Shown: positions 27,120 to 35,606 of the stretch, piece after piece | How positions within the stretch are numbered: position 1 is the stretch's first letter | How the letters are laid out: each line of letters opens with the position of its first letter | Assembly (NCBI GenBank): GCA_036961205.1 | Contig: JBALVI010000004.1 | Location: forward strand, 186,001 to 250,000 | Length of the DNA stretch: 64,000 nucleotides | Direction: 5' to 3' | Source: CALJFL01 sp036961205 | GTDB taxonomy: Bacteria > Pseudomonadota > Gammaproteobacteria > Pseudomonadales > Halieaceae | Position numbers and translations under genes: made by a program | Notes under the pieces: generated by a model | Told to the model about the DNA's origin: nothing | Databases searched by the model: none | The model's input: only the letters and a program-made list of their open reading frames with translations

Positions 27120-28007
27120 CTAAAGATCTTTCATAGCCAAAATTTTGTCCACAAACCATTGAGCAGCCCGGCCTGTATTGGTGCTTCGCCAAGCGCAATA
27201 CTGCTGCGTCACTGGGGCCTCTATTTCAATTGTTAAAGCCACCAACTGGCCACTATCCAGTAAGTGTTGAATTTTGTGTCTGGGTAAGAAGCCAACGCCC
27301 AACCCCTGCAACTGGGCTTGAATTTTTTGCTCCATACTTGCCACTCTTAGCATGGGTCTTTCTCCTAAACTCCTGTGGGGGCGAATAGGGGATTGGGTGG
27401 CCGAGTCGCGTATCACGATTGACACGTAGGGCCGGGCATCTTGTTCAGTTAAGGGTTGGGGTGCTGTCGTTAATGGATGGTCTTGGGCGACCACGAACAG
27501 CCATTGCGCGTTTATGATGCTTTCAAATTGAATGCCTTGCACGGGGCTCACCGGTGGCGGCCCCCCTAGGGTGATATCAGCCCTATGCTCAATAATGGCT
27601 TCTAAAGTGCCCCCCATCACTTCTTCGCTTATGTTGACTTGCACGCCGCTATTGAGTTGTTGAAACTCAGCAAGCAACGGATAAATGTTTTGCATATCCC
27701 ACACCGTGTCGATGGCAATATTCAGTTCAGCTTCCCAACCACTGCTTACCTGATGGGCCGAGGCCACAACATCTTGGGCCGCCACCAATAACTGACGGCC
27801 TTGTTCCAGTAGAACTTGGCCAGCAGGGGTCAGCACCGAACGACGCCCAACCCGCTTGAATATGGCAAAGCCCAAATCGTCTTCTAACTTTTGCACTGTG
27901 TAGGTCACTGTGGAGGGCACGCGAAACAAGACCTCGGCTGCGCCGGCAAAGCTGCCCTTGCGCTCAATGGCATCCAATACAGTTAAGGCGTCTAGCGTCA
28001 GCTTCAT
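27120..28007 (-). CDS. LysR-type transcription regulator
   Basis: 295 residues from the ATG at 28007, chosen over 28022 because GAGAGAAG precedes it and MKLTLDALTVLDAIERKGSF is the standard LysR beginning. HTH at residues about 15-45 (FAGAAEVLFRVPSTVTYTVQKLE). The effector domain follows (90-295), with DITLGGPPPVSP. It is divergent from the pirin gene at 28170 and so probably controls pirin and DUF2798. A fossil of a close paralogue lies at 21630-21697, and a second intact LysR is at 29135-30031. Confidence 0.92.
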   Translation of the reverse strand: MKLTLDALTVLDAIERKGSFAGAAEVLFRVPSTVTYTVQKLEDDLGFAIFKRVGRRSVLTPAGQVLLEQGRQLLVAAQDVVASAHQVSSGWEAELNIAIDTVWDMQNIYPLLAEFQQLNSGVQVNISEEVMGGTLEAIIEHRADITLGGPPPVSPVQGIQFESIINAQWLFVVAQDHPLTTAPQPLTEQDARPYVSIVIRDSATQSPIRPHRSLGERPMLRVASMEQKIQAQLQGLGVGFLPRHKIQHLLDSGQLVALTIEIEAPVTQQYCAWRSTNTGRAAQWFVDKILAMKDL

Positions 28008-28169
28008 GTGGACTTCTCTCATATTGTTCAGTTATATCGAACTTATTACTCAATATTACTCGATTTATTAAATTCATGGCTTATTTATAATGGCTTTAAC
28101 AGTTTGAATAAATCAAACATAACTACCAAACAGGACCCACTAAGCCCGTTAAGGCAAAGGAAACGCATC

Positions 28170-28844
28170 ATGAATATTTTATCGAGAGACACATTACACC
28201 GTGGTGGTTTTGCGGGAATAAAGGAAACCCGCCTGGTTAAAGACGCCAAAATTGGCGGCAAATTGGATACCTGGGATGGCTTGGGAAATTTTGTGTATTT
28301 TGCCGATGCCCGCTATGTGCCCTATGGCGAGTCGGGCATGCACCCCCACCTGGAGGTGGATGTGATCACCATTATGGTGGAGGGGCGCCTCACTCATGAA
28401 GGTTCTATGGAGCACGGCCAATCCATGGTGGCCAATCAGGCGCAGGTACAAAGGGCAGGAGGCGAAGGGTTTAATCACAATGAAATTAACCCGGATGAAA
28501 GCCGCACCCGTTTACTACAGGTATGGGCGTTACCAGAGGTGTCAGGCAGTGCTGCGGGCTATAAAATTTACGACACCGGCGATGGTAAGTTGCACCGAAT
28601 TTATGGGGGCGGAAAACAACAAACCCAAAGCTTTGATAGCCATACCGTGATCGATACAGGCTTGGTTTATAACAATTATCAGGTGAGCCGCACGGGTGAA
28701 ACGCTGGTGTATGTGGTAAATGGCGAAGCTATTATCAATGGTCAACTAGCTAAAGATGGGGATTTAGTGCGTGCCCAAGACATCGATCTTAAGGTGATTA
28801 GTGATGATGCTCACCTGACCTTAATTGGCCTTGAAGGCTATTAG
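28170..28844 (+). CDS. pirin family protein (bicupin)
   Basis: 224 residues from the ATG at 28170 (AAGGAA at good spacing; the frame is open further upstream but overlaps the LysR control region). N-terminal pirin cupin with metal-binding HPHLEVDVITIMVEG and HEGSMEHG. C-terminal cupin with VIDTGLVYNNYQVS. Similar to YhhW-type pirins, which can have quercetin 2,3-dioxygenase activity in vitro. Likely first gene of a pirin-DUF2798 pair under the divergent LysR. Confidence 0.9.
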   Translation: MNILSRDTLHRGGFAGIKETRLVKDAKIGGKLDTWDGLGNFVYFADARYVPYGESGMHPHLEVDVITIMVEGRLTHEGSMEHGQSMVANQAQVQRAGGEGFNHNEINPDESRTRLLQVWALPEVSGSAAGYKIYDTGDGKLHRIYGGGKQQTQSFDSHTVIDTGLVYNNYQVSRTGETLVYVVNGEAIINGQLAKDGDLVRAQDIDLKVISDDAHLTLIGLEGY

Positions 28845-28879
28845 GCAAATTTAACGATTTAGGCAATTAGGAGAAAATT

Positions 28880-29119
28880 ATGGTCCCCCAAAAACATCAA
28901 AGCCTACTTTTTGCCTTTTTAATGGCGCTACTTATGTCGGGCGTCATGTCGCTGGCCTTGAGTCTGTCAGTTTATGAATGGCCCATTCAAAACCTAATGT
29001 GGCATTGGCTTAAAGATTGGCATTTATCGTTTTGGGTAGCCATGCCCACAACACTGTTAGTGACCCCCTTAGTTAAGAAATTAACGGCGCTGCTGGTTAA
29101 ACCTGATAGCCTAATTTGA
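28880..29119 (+). CDS. DUF2798 small membrane protein
   Basis: 79 residues with two membrane helices: about 8-30 (LLFAFLMALLMSGVMSLAL) and 50-68. The spacing around WHLSFWVAMPTTLLVTPLV is characteristic of DUF2798. AGGAGA precedes the ATG. Function unknown. It follows the pirin gene by 35 bp and is convergent with the second LysR gene. Confidence 0.8.
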   Translation: MVPQKHQSLLFAFLMALLMSGVMSLALSLSVYEWPIQNLMWHWLKDWHLSFWVAMPTTLLVTPLVKKLTALLVKPDSLI

Positions 29120-29134
29120 ACGAGGGGTTGTTTT

Positions 29135-30031
29135 CTAGCCAAATGCCACAGACAGTCGTTTAGTTAGCGCTTGCAGCCCCTTACCTTTGTTACTAATTTT
29201 CCAGGCAAGAAGATTCTCAGAGTCAGCGTCTTTGACTAATGCCAGAGCTATCAAATCGCCGCTGTTAAGCTGCTGCTGTATACGCTGTCGTGGCAGGTGG
29301 CCTATACCTATCCCTGCCAAAATAGCTTCAACTTTTTGATCAATAGTCTGCACGTAAAATGCCTGCCCCTCACTGCCCAAGCCTGCACTGCGAGCAACGT
29401 CGATCAACGACGTATCGTGGGTAATGATGCGCCTGACTTTCGGCAAGGCCGCCTCGAACGCACCAGGGTTACCAATCAGACTAGCCAGCATATGATTAGA
29501 GGCAATCACCGGGACCAGATCATGGCGCACCAGTGTTATCGCACGATAGCCTTTTTGCAACGGGACTGGCCCGGGCGAACCGACAATCAGGTCAACCCGG
29601 CCTTGCTCTAGCGCCTCCCATCCACCATTAAGTACTGATTCGCAGATATCGATTTCCATTGTGGGGTGCTCTTCAAGGAACCCAGCCAGCTGCGAGAAAA
29701 ACAACGGGTACGATTGAAGTGACTCTACAGCGATGCTTATACGTGGCTCCCAGCCGGTGGCAACTTCTTTTGCCCTGTTCGCCAGTCGGGCTGTGGTTTG
29801 AAGTATTTCTCTACCCTCTTCCAGTATTAAGCGCCCTGCAGACGTTAATACTGAACGACGGCCCTGGCGTTGAAAAATAGCAATATCCAGCTGCTCCTCC
29901 AACTTCTGTACGGCATAGGAAACTGCCGAAGTTGCTTTATTCAGCTCTTCAGCTGCTTTCGCAAAGCTTCCACGCCGATCAATGGCATCCAGTGTCTCAA
30001 GAACCTCGATAGTTATAGGGTTTCTAGCCAT
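29135..30031 (-). CDS. LysR-type transcription regulator
   Basis: 298 residues. HTH at about 16-46 (FAKAAEELNKATSAVSYAVQKLE). The effector domain follows, with DLIVGSPGPVPL and GIGIGHLPRQRI. It shares its layout with the LysR at 27120-28007, so the two may be paralogues. It is divergent from the doxX-azoR-GHR-pirin operon; a T-N11-A type LysR box and a second perfect palindrome lie in the gap (30060-30116), making it the likely regulator of that operon. Confidence 0.92.
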   Translation of the reverse strand: MARNPITIEVLETLDAIDRRGSFAKAAEELNKATSAVSYAVQKLEEQLDIAIFQRQGRRSVLTSAGRLILEEGREILQTTARLANRAKEVATGWEPRISIAVESLQSYPLFFSQLAGFLEEHPTMEIDICESVLNGGWEALEQGRVDLIVGSPGPVPLQKGYRAITLVRHDLVPVIASNHMLASLIGNPGAFEAALPKVRRIITHDTSLIDVARSAGLGSEGQAFYVQTIDQKVEAILAGIGIGHLPRQRIQQQLNSGDLIALALVKDADSENLLAWKISNKGKGLQALTKRLSVAFG

Positions 30032-30059
30032 TTCAGCATCCAGAATAATAGTTCTAATA

Positions 30060-30116
30060 TTTAGATCATTCTAATCTAAAAATGGGCCTTATTGCGAATA
30101 TTGTAATCATTACAAT
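30060..30116. promoter_or_regulatory. two candidate operators upstream of doxX operon
   Basis: TTTAGAT-N7-ATCTAAA at 30060-30080 is a 21-bp dyad that contains a T-N11-A LysR box. ATTGTAAT-C-ATTACAAT at 30100-30116 is a perfect 8-1-8 palindrome. Both lie in the 133-bp divergent gap between lysR and doxX. The first is a likely LysR site; the second may be its activation site or serve another regulator. Confidence 0.6.
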
Positions 30117-30164
30117 GGCTACATTAGTTAAACAAACCCACAGAAACACCTTAGGAGCTACAAC

Positions 30165-30611
30165 ATGAAATCACTAATAAACAAGCTAACCACCACAACC
30201 ACTGGCTGGGATACCGTGCCTCTTCGCATGGGCGCAGGCGCGATCTTTGCAGCACACGGTGCGCAGAAATTATTCGGCTGGTTTGGCGGATATGGTCTCG
30301 AGGGCACCGCTGGCTGGATGACCTCCATTGGTCTTGAGCCCGGGCTGTTGATGGCCGCAGCGGCTGGCAGCGCAGAACTTATAGGCGGTTTGCTACTGAT
30401 TGTCGGCTTGCTGGTACGCCCGGCCGCCCTACTGCTCGCGATCACCATGGTCGTCGCGATTGTGACAGTTCACTTGCAAAACGGCCTCTTCATGTCAAAC
30501 AACGGCTACGAATTTGGCCTGGCTTTATTGGTGGTCAGTGTTGCCCTGGTATTCAGGGGCGCCGGCAGCTTCAGCGCAGATAGAGCACTGCAATTCCAGC
30601 TGGCTAAATAA
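30165..30611 (+). CDS. DoxX family membrane protein
   Basis: 148 residues, four membrane helices, with the DoxX landmarks RMGAGAIFAAHGAQKLFGWFGG and GSAELIGGLLLIVGLL. AGGAG lies at good spacing before the ATG. DoxX-like proteins are associated with thiosulfate oxidation or redox stress complexes; the exact role here is not known. First gene of the doxX-azoR-GHR-pirin operon; azoR begins 39 bp later. Confidence 0.9.
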   Translation: MKSLINKLTTTTTGWDTVPLRMGAGAIFAAHGAQKLFGWFGGYGLEGTAGWMTSIGLEPGLLMAAAAGSAELIGGLLLIVGLLVRPAALLLAITMVVAIVTVHLQNGLFMSNNGYEFGLALLVVSVALVFRGAGSFSADRALQFQLAK

Positions 30612-30649
30612 ACGCCAACCGTATAAATAAACAGTATTGGAGTAACAAC

Positions 30650-31258
30650 ATGAGCGTATTACATATCAATAGCAGTGCAAGGCTGAACGATTCAAATACT
30701 CGCATTATTGGACAGTATCTGGTTGACGCGCTGGGCGAACCGGTGGTCAGCCGAGACCTGGCACAGCAACCTTTGCCGCCAATCAGTGCTGAGGACCTGA
30801 TAGCGGTTCACGGTTCTTCCGACAGCCAGCGCGCCAGCTTTCAAGCTCAATTAGCATTATCAGAACAGCTAATAGATGAGCTAAGAGATGCAGACACCCT
30901 GGTGTTGGGTACGCCTATGTACAACTTCGGGATCCCTGCCTCATTAAAGCAGTGGATCGATGCGATCTGTCGAGCAGGTGTTAGCTTTAAATACACCGAG
31001 CAGGGCCCGGTAGGCTTACTGAATGTCAGACGGGCCTTCATTATCACCGCCACCGGTGGCACACCTATCGGCAGCGAGATGGATTTTGCGAGTCGCTATC
31101 TGGAGCATATCTGCGGGTTTCTAGGAATACCCGAGGTATTTCATATCGATGCCAGCGGCTCAAAAGGCACACCTGAACAAGTGATTGCGCAGGGCAAACA
31201 ACAGGTCGACGCTATGATAGCCGACTTTAATTCTAACGATATTGCAGGAGCAGCGTGA
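30650..31258 (+). CDS. azoR: FMN-dependent NADH:azo/quinone reductase AzoR
   Basis: 202 residues of the flavodoxin-like AzoR family, which reduces azo dyes and, more relevantly, quinones by two electrons. Landmarks are NSSARLNDSNTR at the phosphate loop, GTPMYNFGIPASLKQWIDA at the FMN site and TATGG. Its TGA overlaps the next start (TGATG), so it is translationally coupled to the glutathionyl-hydroquinone reductase. The pairing suggests a quinone-to-hydroquinone, then glutathione-adduct repair, scheme. Confidence 0.93.
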   Translation: MSVLHINSSARLNDSNTRIIGQYLVDALGEPVVSRDLAQQPLPPISAEDLIAVHGSSDSQRASFQAQLALSEQLIDELRDADTLVLGTPMYNFGIPASLKQWIDAICRAGVSFKYTEQGPVGLLNVRRAFIITATGGTPIGSEMDFASRYLEHICGFLGIPEVFHIDASGSKGTPEQVIAQGKQQVDAMIADFNSNDIAGAA

Positions 31259-32223
31259 TGGGCTTATTACAGAAGGGTGAATGGGTTGATCAGTGGTACG
31301 ACACGGGTAATAGCGGTGGTGAATTTCAACGCCAGGATAGTCGCTTCCGCAATTGGTTGACGCCCAATGGCGAAGCTGGCCCCAATGGTGAGCCAGGCTT
31401 CAAAGCAGAGAAAGGGCGCTACCACTTATACGTGTCACTGGCTTGCCCCTGGGCACACCGCACATTAATTGTTCGCCAGCTCAAGCAGCTGCAAGATTAT
31501 ATCGATGTCACCGTGGTCGAGCCAATCATGCTGGAAAACGGCTGGGAAATGAGCGATCCGCTTTACGGCTTGGACTTCCTTTATCAGCTGTACTTAAAAG
31601 CCGATACGAGCTATGAAGGCCGCGTTACAGTACCGGTATTGTGGGATACGCAAACACAGACCATTGTCAGTAATGAATCTTCGGAGATTATCCGCATGTT
31701 CAATACGGGATTTAATCATCTGACCGGCAATATCAGTGATTACTACCCGGAGGCATTACACGAGACCATCCATAGTTTGAACGATCGCATTTACGACACC
31801 ATCAATAATGGTGTGTACCGAGCCGGTTTTGCTACTACACAGGAGGCCTACGAAGCGGCTTTTCATAAGTTATTCGATTCGCTGGATTGGGTAGAGGGAC
31901 TGCTAACAAAACAGCGCTATCTGGCGGGTCAGCAGTTGACGGAAGCCGACTGGCGGTTGTTTACCACCTTAATTCGCTTTGATGCCGTGTACTTTGGACA
32001 TTTCAAAACGAACCGACAGCTACTGGCCGACTACCCAGCCATCAGTGCTTATGTGCGCGAGCTCTATCAAGTGCCAGGGGTTGCTGAAACTGTCAGCTTT
32101 GAGCATATCAAGACGCACTATTACGCCAGTCACCTGATGATCAATCCCACCGGGGTGATCCCACTGGGTCCGGCACAGGACTTCAGCGCCGCCCATGGTC
32201 GAGACATGCTCGCGGCTGCCTAA
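31258..32223 (+). CDS. glutathionyl-hydroquinone reductase (YqjG/ECM4 type GST)
   Basis: 321 residues from the ATG at 31258, which overlaps the azoR stop and has AGGAG 7 nt upstream. The N-terminal region ends in the catalytic LACPWAHRTL (Cys63), the signature of the xi-class GSTs that reduce glutathionyl-hydroquinones. GLDFLYQLYLKAD and NESSEIIRMFN follow, then a C-terminal GST helical domain with EADWRLFTTLIRFDAVYFGHFK. The neighbour genes azoR and pirin support a role in quinone detoxification. Confidence 0.93.
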   Translation: MGLLQKGEWVDQWYDTGNSGGEFQRQDSRFRNWLTPNGEAGPNGEPGFKAEKGRYHLYVSLACPWAHRTLIVRQLKQLQDYIDVTVVEPIMLENGWEMSDPLYGLDFLYQLYLKADTSYEGRVTVPVLWDTQTQTIVSNESSEIIRMFNTGFNHLTGNISDYYPEALHETIHSLNDRIYDTINNGVYRAGFATTQEAYEAAFHKLFDSLDWVEGLLTKQRYLAGQQLTEADWRLFTTLIRFDAVYFGHFKTNRQLLADYPAISAYVRELYQVPGVAETVSFEHIKTHYYASHLMINPTGVIPLGPAQDFSAAHGRDMLAAA

Positions 32224-32259
32224 ACTCATCGCACTACGACAACTAATTGGAGAAGACAA

Positions 32260-33120
32260 ATGAGCGAATTAATTCAACTTATCCCAGCACAGCCAGCCCA
32301 GGATGGTGACGGCGTTAAGATTCACCGGTTGGCCGGTCGAGCGCTGAATCAGGCACTCAACCCTTTCTTGATGATCGATGAAATCAACTCCGAAGATGCA
32401 GCAGACTACATCGGCGGTTTTCCTGAGCATCCCCATCGAGGTTTTGAAACTATTACCTACATGAAGGCTGGACGCATGCGCCACCGAGACCATATGGGCA
32501 ATGAAGGCGTTATTGCTGCAGGTGATGTGCAGTGGATGACGGCGGGTGCCGGTGTGCTTCACTCTGAGATGCCCGAGCAAGAACAAGGCTTAATGCACGG
32601 CTTTCAAATCTGGTTGAATTTACCCGCCGCCGAGAAAATGAAACCAGCTGCCTATCGTGAAATCATCAGTTCTGAAGTAACCGAGCAGCGCTTGCCTGAA
32701 GGCGGAATGGTACGCGTCATCGCCGGTGGCGTGACCATCAATCAACAGTTGCTGCAAGGCCCGCTGCCCGAAATTTCGACACATCCCGTTTTGCTTGATG
32801 TGCAACTGGCGGCTAACGAAACCGTTGAATTGTCTCTAAATTCAGAAAACAAAGCGCTGGTGTATGCCTACAAAGGCGCCACAGATTTGATCGCTTCGCG
32901 CCAACTGGGCATCTACCCTGGTGGCAGAAACTTAACGCTGAAGGCGGGACCCTCAGGCGCAGAATTATTGGTGCTCAGCGGTCAGCCTATTAATGAGCCC
33001 ATTGTCCAATACGGTCCTTTTGTGATGAATACGTCTGAGGAAATCGAACGTGCAATAAATGACTTTCAGAACCCGCAGTTTTTAAACAGATTAACGCTCG
33101 ATGGCAAGGTTCAAATGTAG
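32260..33120 (+). CDS. pirin family protein (bicupin)
   Basis: 286 residues with GGAG before the ATG. Classical pirin: metal ligands in EHPHRGFETITYM and HRDHMGNEG, a Glu in LHSEMPEQ, then the linker HGFQIWLNLP. C-terminal cupin from about 165. It is longer than the pirin at 28170 and of the YhaK/classical pirin kind. Last gene of the doxX operon. Confidence 0.92.
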   Translation: MSELIQLIPAQPAQDGDGVKIHRLAGRALNQALNPFLMIDEINSEDAADYIGGFPEHPHRGFETITYMKAGRMRHRDHMGNEGVIAAGDVQWMTAGAGVLHSEMPEQEQGLMHGFQIWLNLPAAEKMKPAAYREIISSEVTEQRLPEGGMVRVIAGGVTINQQLLQGPLPEISTHPVLLDVQLAANETVELSLNSENKALVYAYKGATDLIASRQLGIYPGGRNLTLKAGPSGAELLVLSGQPINEPIVQYGPFVMNTSEEIERAINDFQNPQFLNRLTLDGKVQM

Positions 33121-33249
33121 CGAACCACCCCCATTAGCACCATGATTCGTACGATCAGGCATAAAAAATGGACTATACGCCACAGATCGTTTTAAACAGA
33201 AGGACTATAGTGCAGCCATCAAATTGAAGTAACCGAAGGAGACGTGACC

Positions 33250-34125
33250 ATGACCTGTACAGCATTAAATATATCGGCAACCAATAACCGAATCGTACTG
33301 GCATCGTTACGCCGGGCCAGCCATAGGCGTCCAAGCTTGCTACTCGCGCTGGCATTTTTGTCGGGCGTTCTGTTAACGGCCTTGCCCTTAACATCTCATG
33401 CCAATCAAGACCCATTGATCGAAGTAAACCGGACAGTCCATGGTTTTAACAAAGCAATGGACGGCGCGGTTCTGAGGCCCATAGCTAAAACTTATACAAC
33501 CGTTACTCCATCTTTCATGAAGCGTCGTGTAAACAGTTTTTTCAACAATATTGACGATGTCAGAGTAACCATCAATGATTTACTTCAGCTAAAGTTCAAG
33601 CAGGCTGCAGGAGACGCCGGGCGACTGGTAGTTAACAGTACAGTAGGACTCGCTGGTCTGTTCGAAGTTGCCGACCCCGCGTTTGGCCTGGAAAAACACC
33701 ACGAGGACTTCGGACAGACCCTGGGATTCTGGGCGGTCGAACCCGGACCTTATATTGAGTTGCCATTTCTTGGGCCCAGTAACGCAAGAGATTTAGCGGG
33801 TGCGTTGGTCGATACGCTACTCAATCCGCTTCAACTGCTGCAAGGTAGTCAGAGTATCACCCTCGCAGCCGGTGACGGCGTCAATGATCGCGCCGCGCTA
33901 TTGGAAGTCGAAGGGCTTATCAGCGGTGACGACTATGTGTTTATCCGCGAGGCTTACTTACAGCGCCGTGAGTTCCTGGTCCAGGACGGACAAGTTGAGG
34001 ATACCTTTGGAAATTACGGTACCGGGTTTGAGGAGGAATACTTTGACGATATAGAACTTGACGAAGAGGAAACTGAAACGCCTATGGAAGTAGCCCAGGA
34101 GGAGTATCGACAAGTTAATCGTTAG
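33250..34125 (+). CDS. mlaA: MlaA/VacJ-family outer-membrane lipid asymmetry protein
   Basis: 291 residues from the ATG at 33250; AAGGAG is 8 nt upstream, while the GTG at 33244 would be too close. Family landmarks: DPLIEVNRTVHGFNKAMD, FFNNIDDVRVTINDLLQ, GRLVVNSTVGLAGLFEVAD and EDFGQTLGFW. MlaA pulls misplaced phospholipids from the outer leaflet for the Mla pathway. Unlike E. coli MlaA, the signal peptide (ending SHA-NQD, about residue 52) has no lipobox, so it is probably not lipidated. The C-terminal tail is very acidic. Other mla genes are not in the window. Confidence 0.92.
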   Translation: MTCTALNISATNNRIVLASLRRASHRRPSLLLALAFLSGVLLTALPLTSHANQDPLIEVNRTVHGFNKAMDGAVLRPIAKTYTTVTPSFMKRRVNSFFNNIDDVRVTINDLLQLKFKQAAGDAGRLVVNSTVGLAGLFEVADPAFGLEKHHEDFGQTLGFWAVEPGPYIELPFLGPSNARDLAGALVDTLLNPLQLLQGSQSITLAAGDGVNDRAALLEVEGLISGDDYVFIREAYLQRREFLVQDGQVEDTFGNYGTGFEEEYFDDIELDEEETETPMEVAQEEYRQVNR

Positions 34126-34153
34126 AGACCAGAAGAATCTACCCTCTGGTCTC
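34125..34153 (+). terminator. hairpin after mlaA
   Basis: GAGACCAGA/TCTGGTCTC, nine perfect base pairs with an 11-nt loop, beginning at the mlaA stop codon. There is no T-run, so it may be a weak or factor-assisted terminator. Confidence 0.4.
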
Positions 34154-34291
34154 AAGCAACTTCTCTACTTCACTCAGTGAACGCACTCATCTTGAGATTG
34201 CGATAGTGCTGAGCACAGTTGCTGGCGTAATCGATGGAGTAATGAATAACATCCGGCATTAAATCCCGGCGCTTTGTCACTTGTCAGCAGC

Positions 34292-35605
34292 CTAAAATCC
34301 CAGTTTTAGCCCGAATGTCATACGGTCTTGCTCGTCGAACTGCCCGAACAACTGGTCGCTATCGCCCTGGAACAGGTCGGCGCCCACCCACAGCTCAAGA
34401 TTGCTTTGTATCAGGTACTTCAGTTTTAGCTGCAAGGAGGAATCCTGATGATTCAATGAGTACAGCCCAAGTGCTTCAAACTCCCAGGTTTGATTGAGAA
34501 ATTCTCGTTTGTACAACAGAGAAAGCCGGTGCTCGGTTTGCTCACGGACCGTCGCGCTTTGGTAGTTTAACAAGTGACTCTGGAACCATTGAGCAGATAT
34601 AAATGTGTCGTCCAGCCCCTGCCAGTCCAGGCCAAGCACTGAGGCAAACTCTCCAGTTTCAGCAATACCGTTACCGGTGATATCCGGTGATACATGAAAG
34701 GTATCGCTGTTGTAGGCCAGCTCCGCACGCAGCGTAAAATCACCGAACACGTTGCTCATGGTTCCACCCAAAAGGTGATTGCGTTCGTACTCGGGCGCCA
34801 CTAACACGCTGCCATTGGCCTGGGGATGCGTATAAAGCACCGCGAAATCCTGATAGTGGTACAGGTAGTTGACACTAAAATCCCAGCCACTAATAAACGC
34901 GCTATAGCGCATGCCTACCTCACTGTCTTGCCACCAGTCGCCCGGGAGTTCCGCGTCCAATAGCTGCACCTGGACGCCGGGCGGCGCCTGAGGCACCAGG
35001 CCAGGCGAGGTGATTTCCCAGGTCGTGCCGGCTTCAGCCGATTCATGATAAGTGGTATCTGGAATCCAGAGCAGTTGCAGGCTGCCGTCTGTCAGAACGG
35101 GAATTTCAACATTAAGCATCCACAGGGGGATGCGGGAATCATCAAAGTCATCGAGAATAAATTCTCTGAAACTCTGCGGGTTGACCACATCCAATAATTT
35201 CATCCCATCGGCCTCGCCCCAGACGACTTGTTGCTTACCCAATCGCCAGTAGTTCCCGCCGATATCGGCATCCAGGTAGAATTCACGCAGCCCAATCTCC
35301 GCGTGAGCATTGTTAACCCAGGGGCCATTAATACTAGAATAGTTATCTGGCTTGCTCGCCGCCGGACCGGTGTGATCAAGCGCGTCCAGTCGAATCCGCC
35401 CGATGGCCGTCAGCTGCCATGTTTCAGCCAGTTCAAGGTCCATTCTCGGCTTAATCAGCGACTCAAACTTATTGCTGTCCAGATGCCGTGTCGACACCGC
35501 CCACTCGTGCTCCCAGGTGCCGCTTAACTCCATAGCGGCGTGTATCGAGTGGGACGAAAGCGCTACCAGCAGTGTGCTAGCGCTCAGCAACGGATGGAAA
35601 TTCAC
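34292..35605 (-). CDS. DUF1302-like outer-membrane beta-barrel protein
   Basis: 437 residues from a GTG at 35605, 2 nt after the stop of the MMPL-LolA gene, giving a proper signal peptide (MNFHPLLSASTLLVALSSHSIHA). The mature part alternates beta strands and resembles DUF1302: REFYLDADIGGNYWRLGKQQVVWGEADGMK and the C-terminal aromatic GLKLGF typical of barrels. The pairing of an MMPL exporter, a LolA-like protein and a DUF1302 barrel recurs in this bacterial group and suggests an inner-to-outer-membrane lipid route; that is inference. Confidence 0.82.
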   Translation of the reverse strand: MNFHPLLSASTLLVALSSHSIHAAMELSGTWEHEWAVSTRHLDSNKFESLIKPRMDLELAETWQLTAIGRIRLDALDHTGPAASKPDNYSSINGPWVNNAHAEIGLREFYLDADIGGNYWRLGKQQVVWGEADGMKLLDVVNPQSFREFILDDFDDSRIPLWMLNVEIPVLTDGSLQLLWIPDTTYHESAEAGTTWEITSPGLVPQAPPGVQVQLLDAELPGDWWQDSEVGMRYSAFISGWDFSVNYLYHYQDFAVLYTHPQANGSVLVAPEYERNHLLGGTMSNVFGDFTLRAELAYNSDTFHVSPDITGNGIAETGEFASVLGLDWQGLDDTFISAQWFQSHLLNYQSATVREQTEHRLSLLYKREFLNQTWEFEALGLYSLNHQDSSLQLKLKYLIQSNLELWVGADLFQGDSDQLFGQFDEQDRMTFGLKLGF

Positions 35606-35606
35606 C

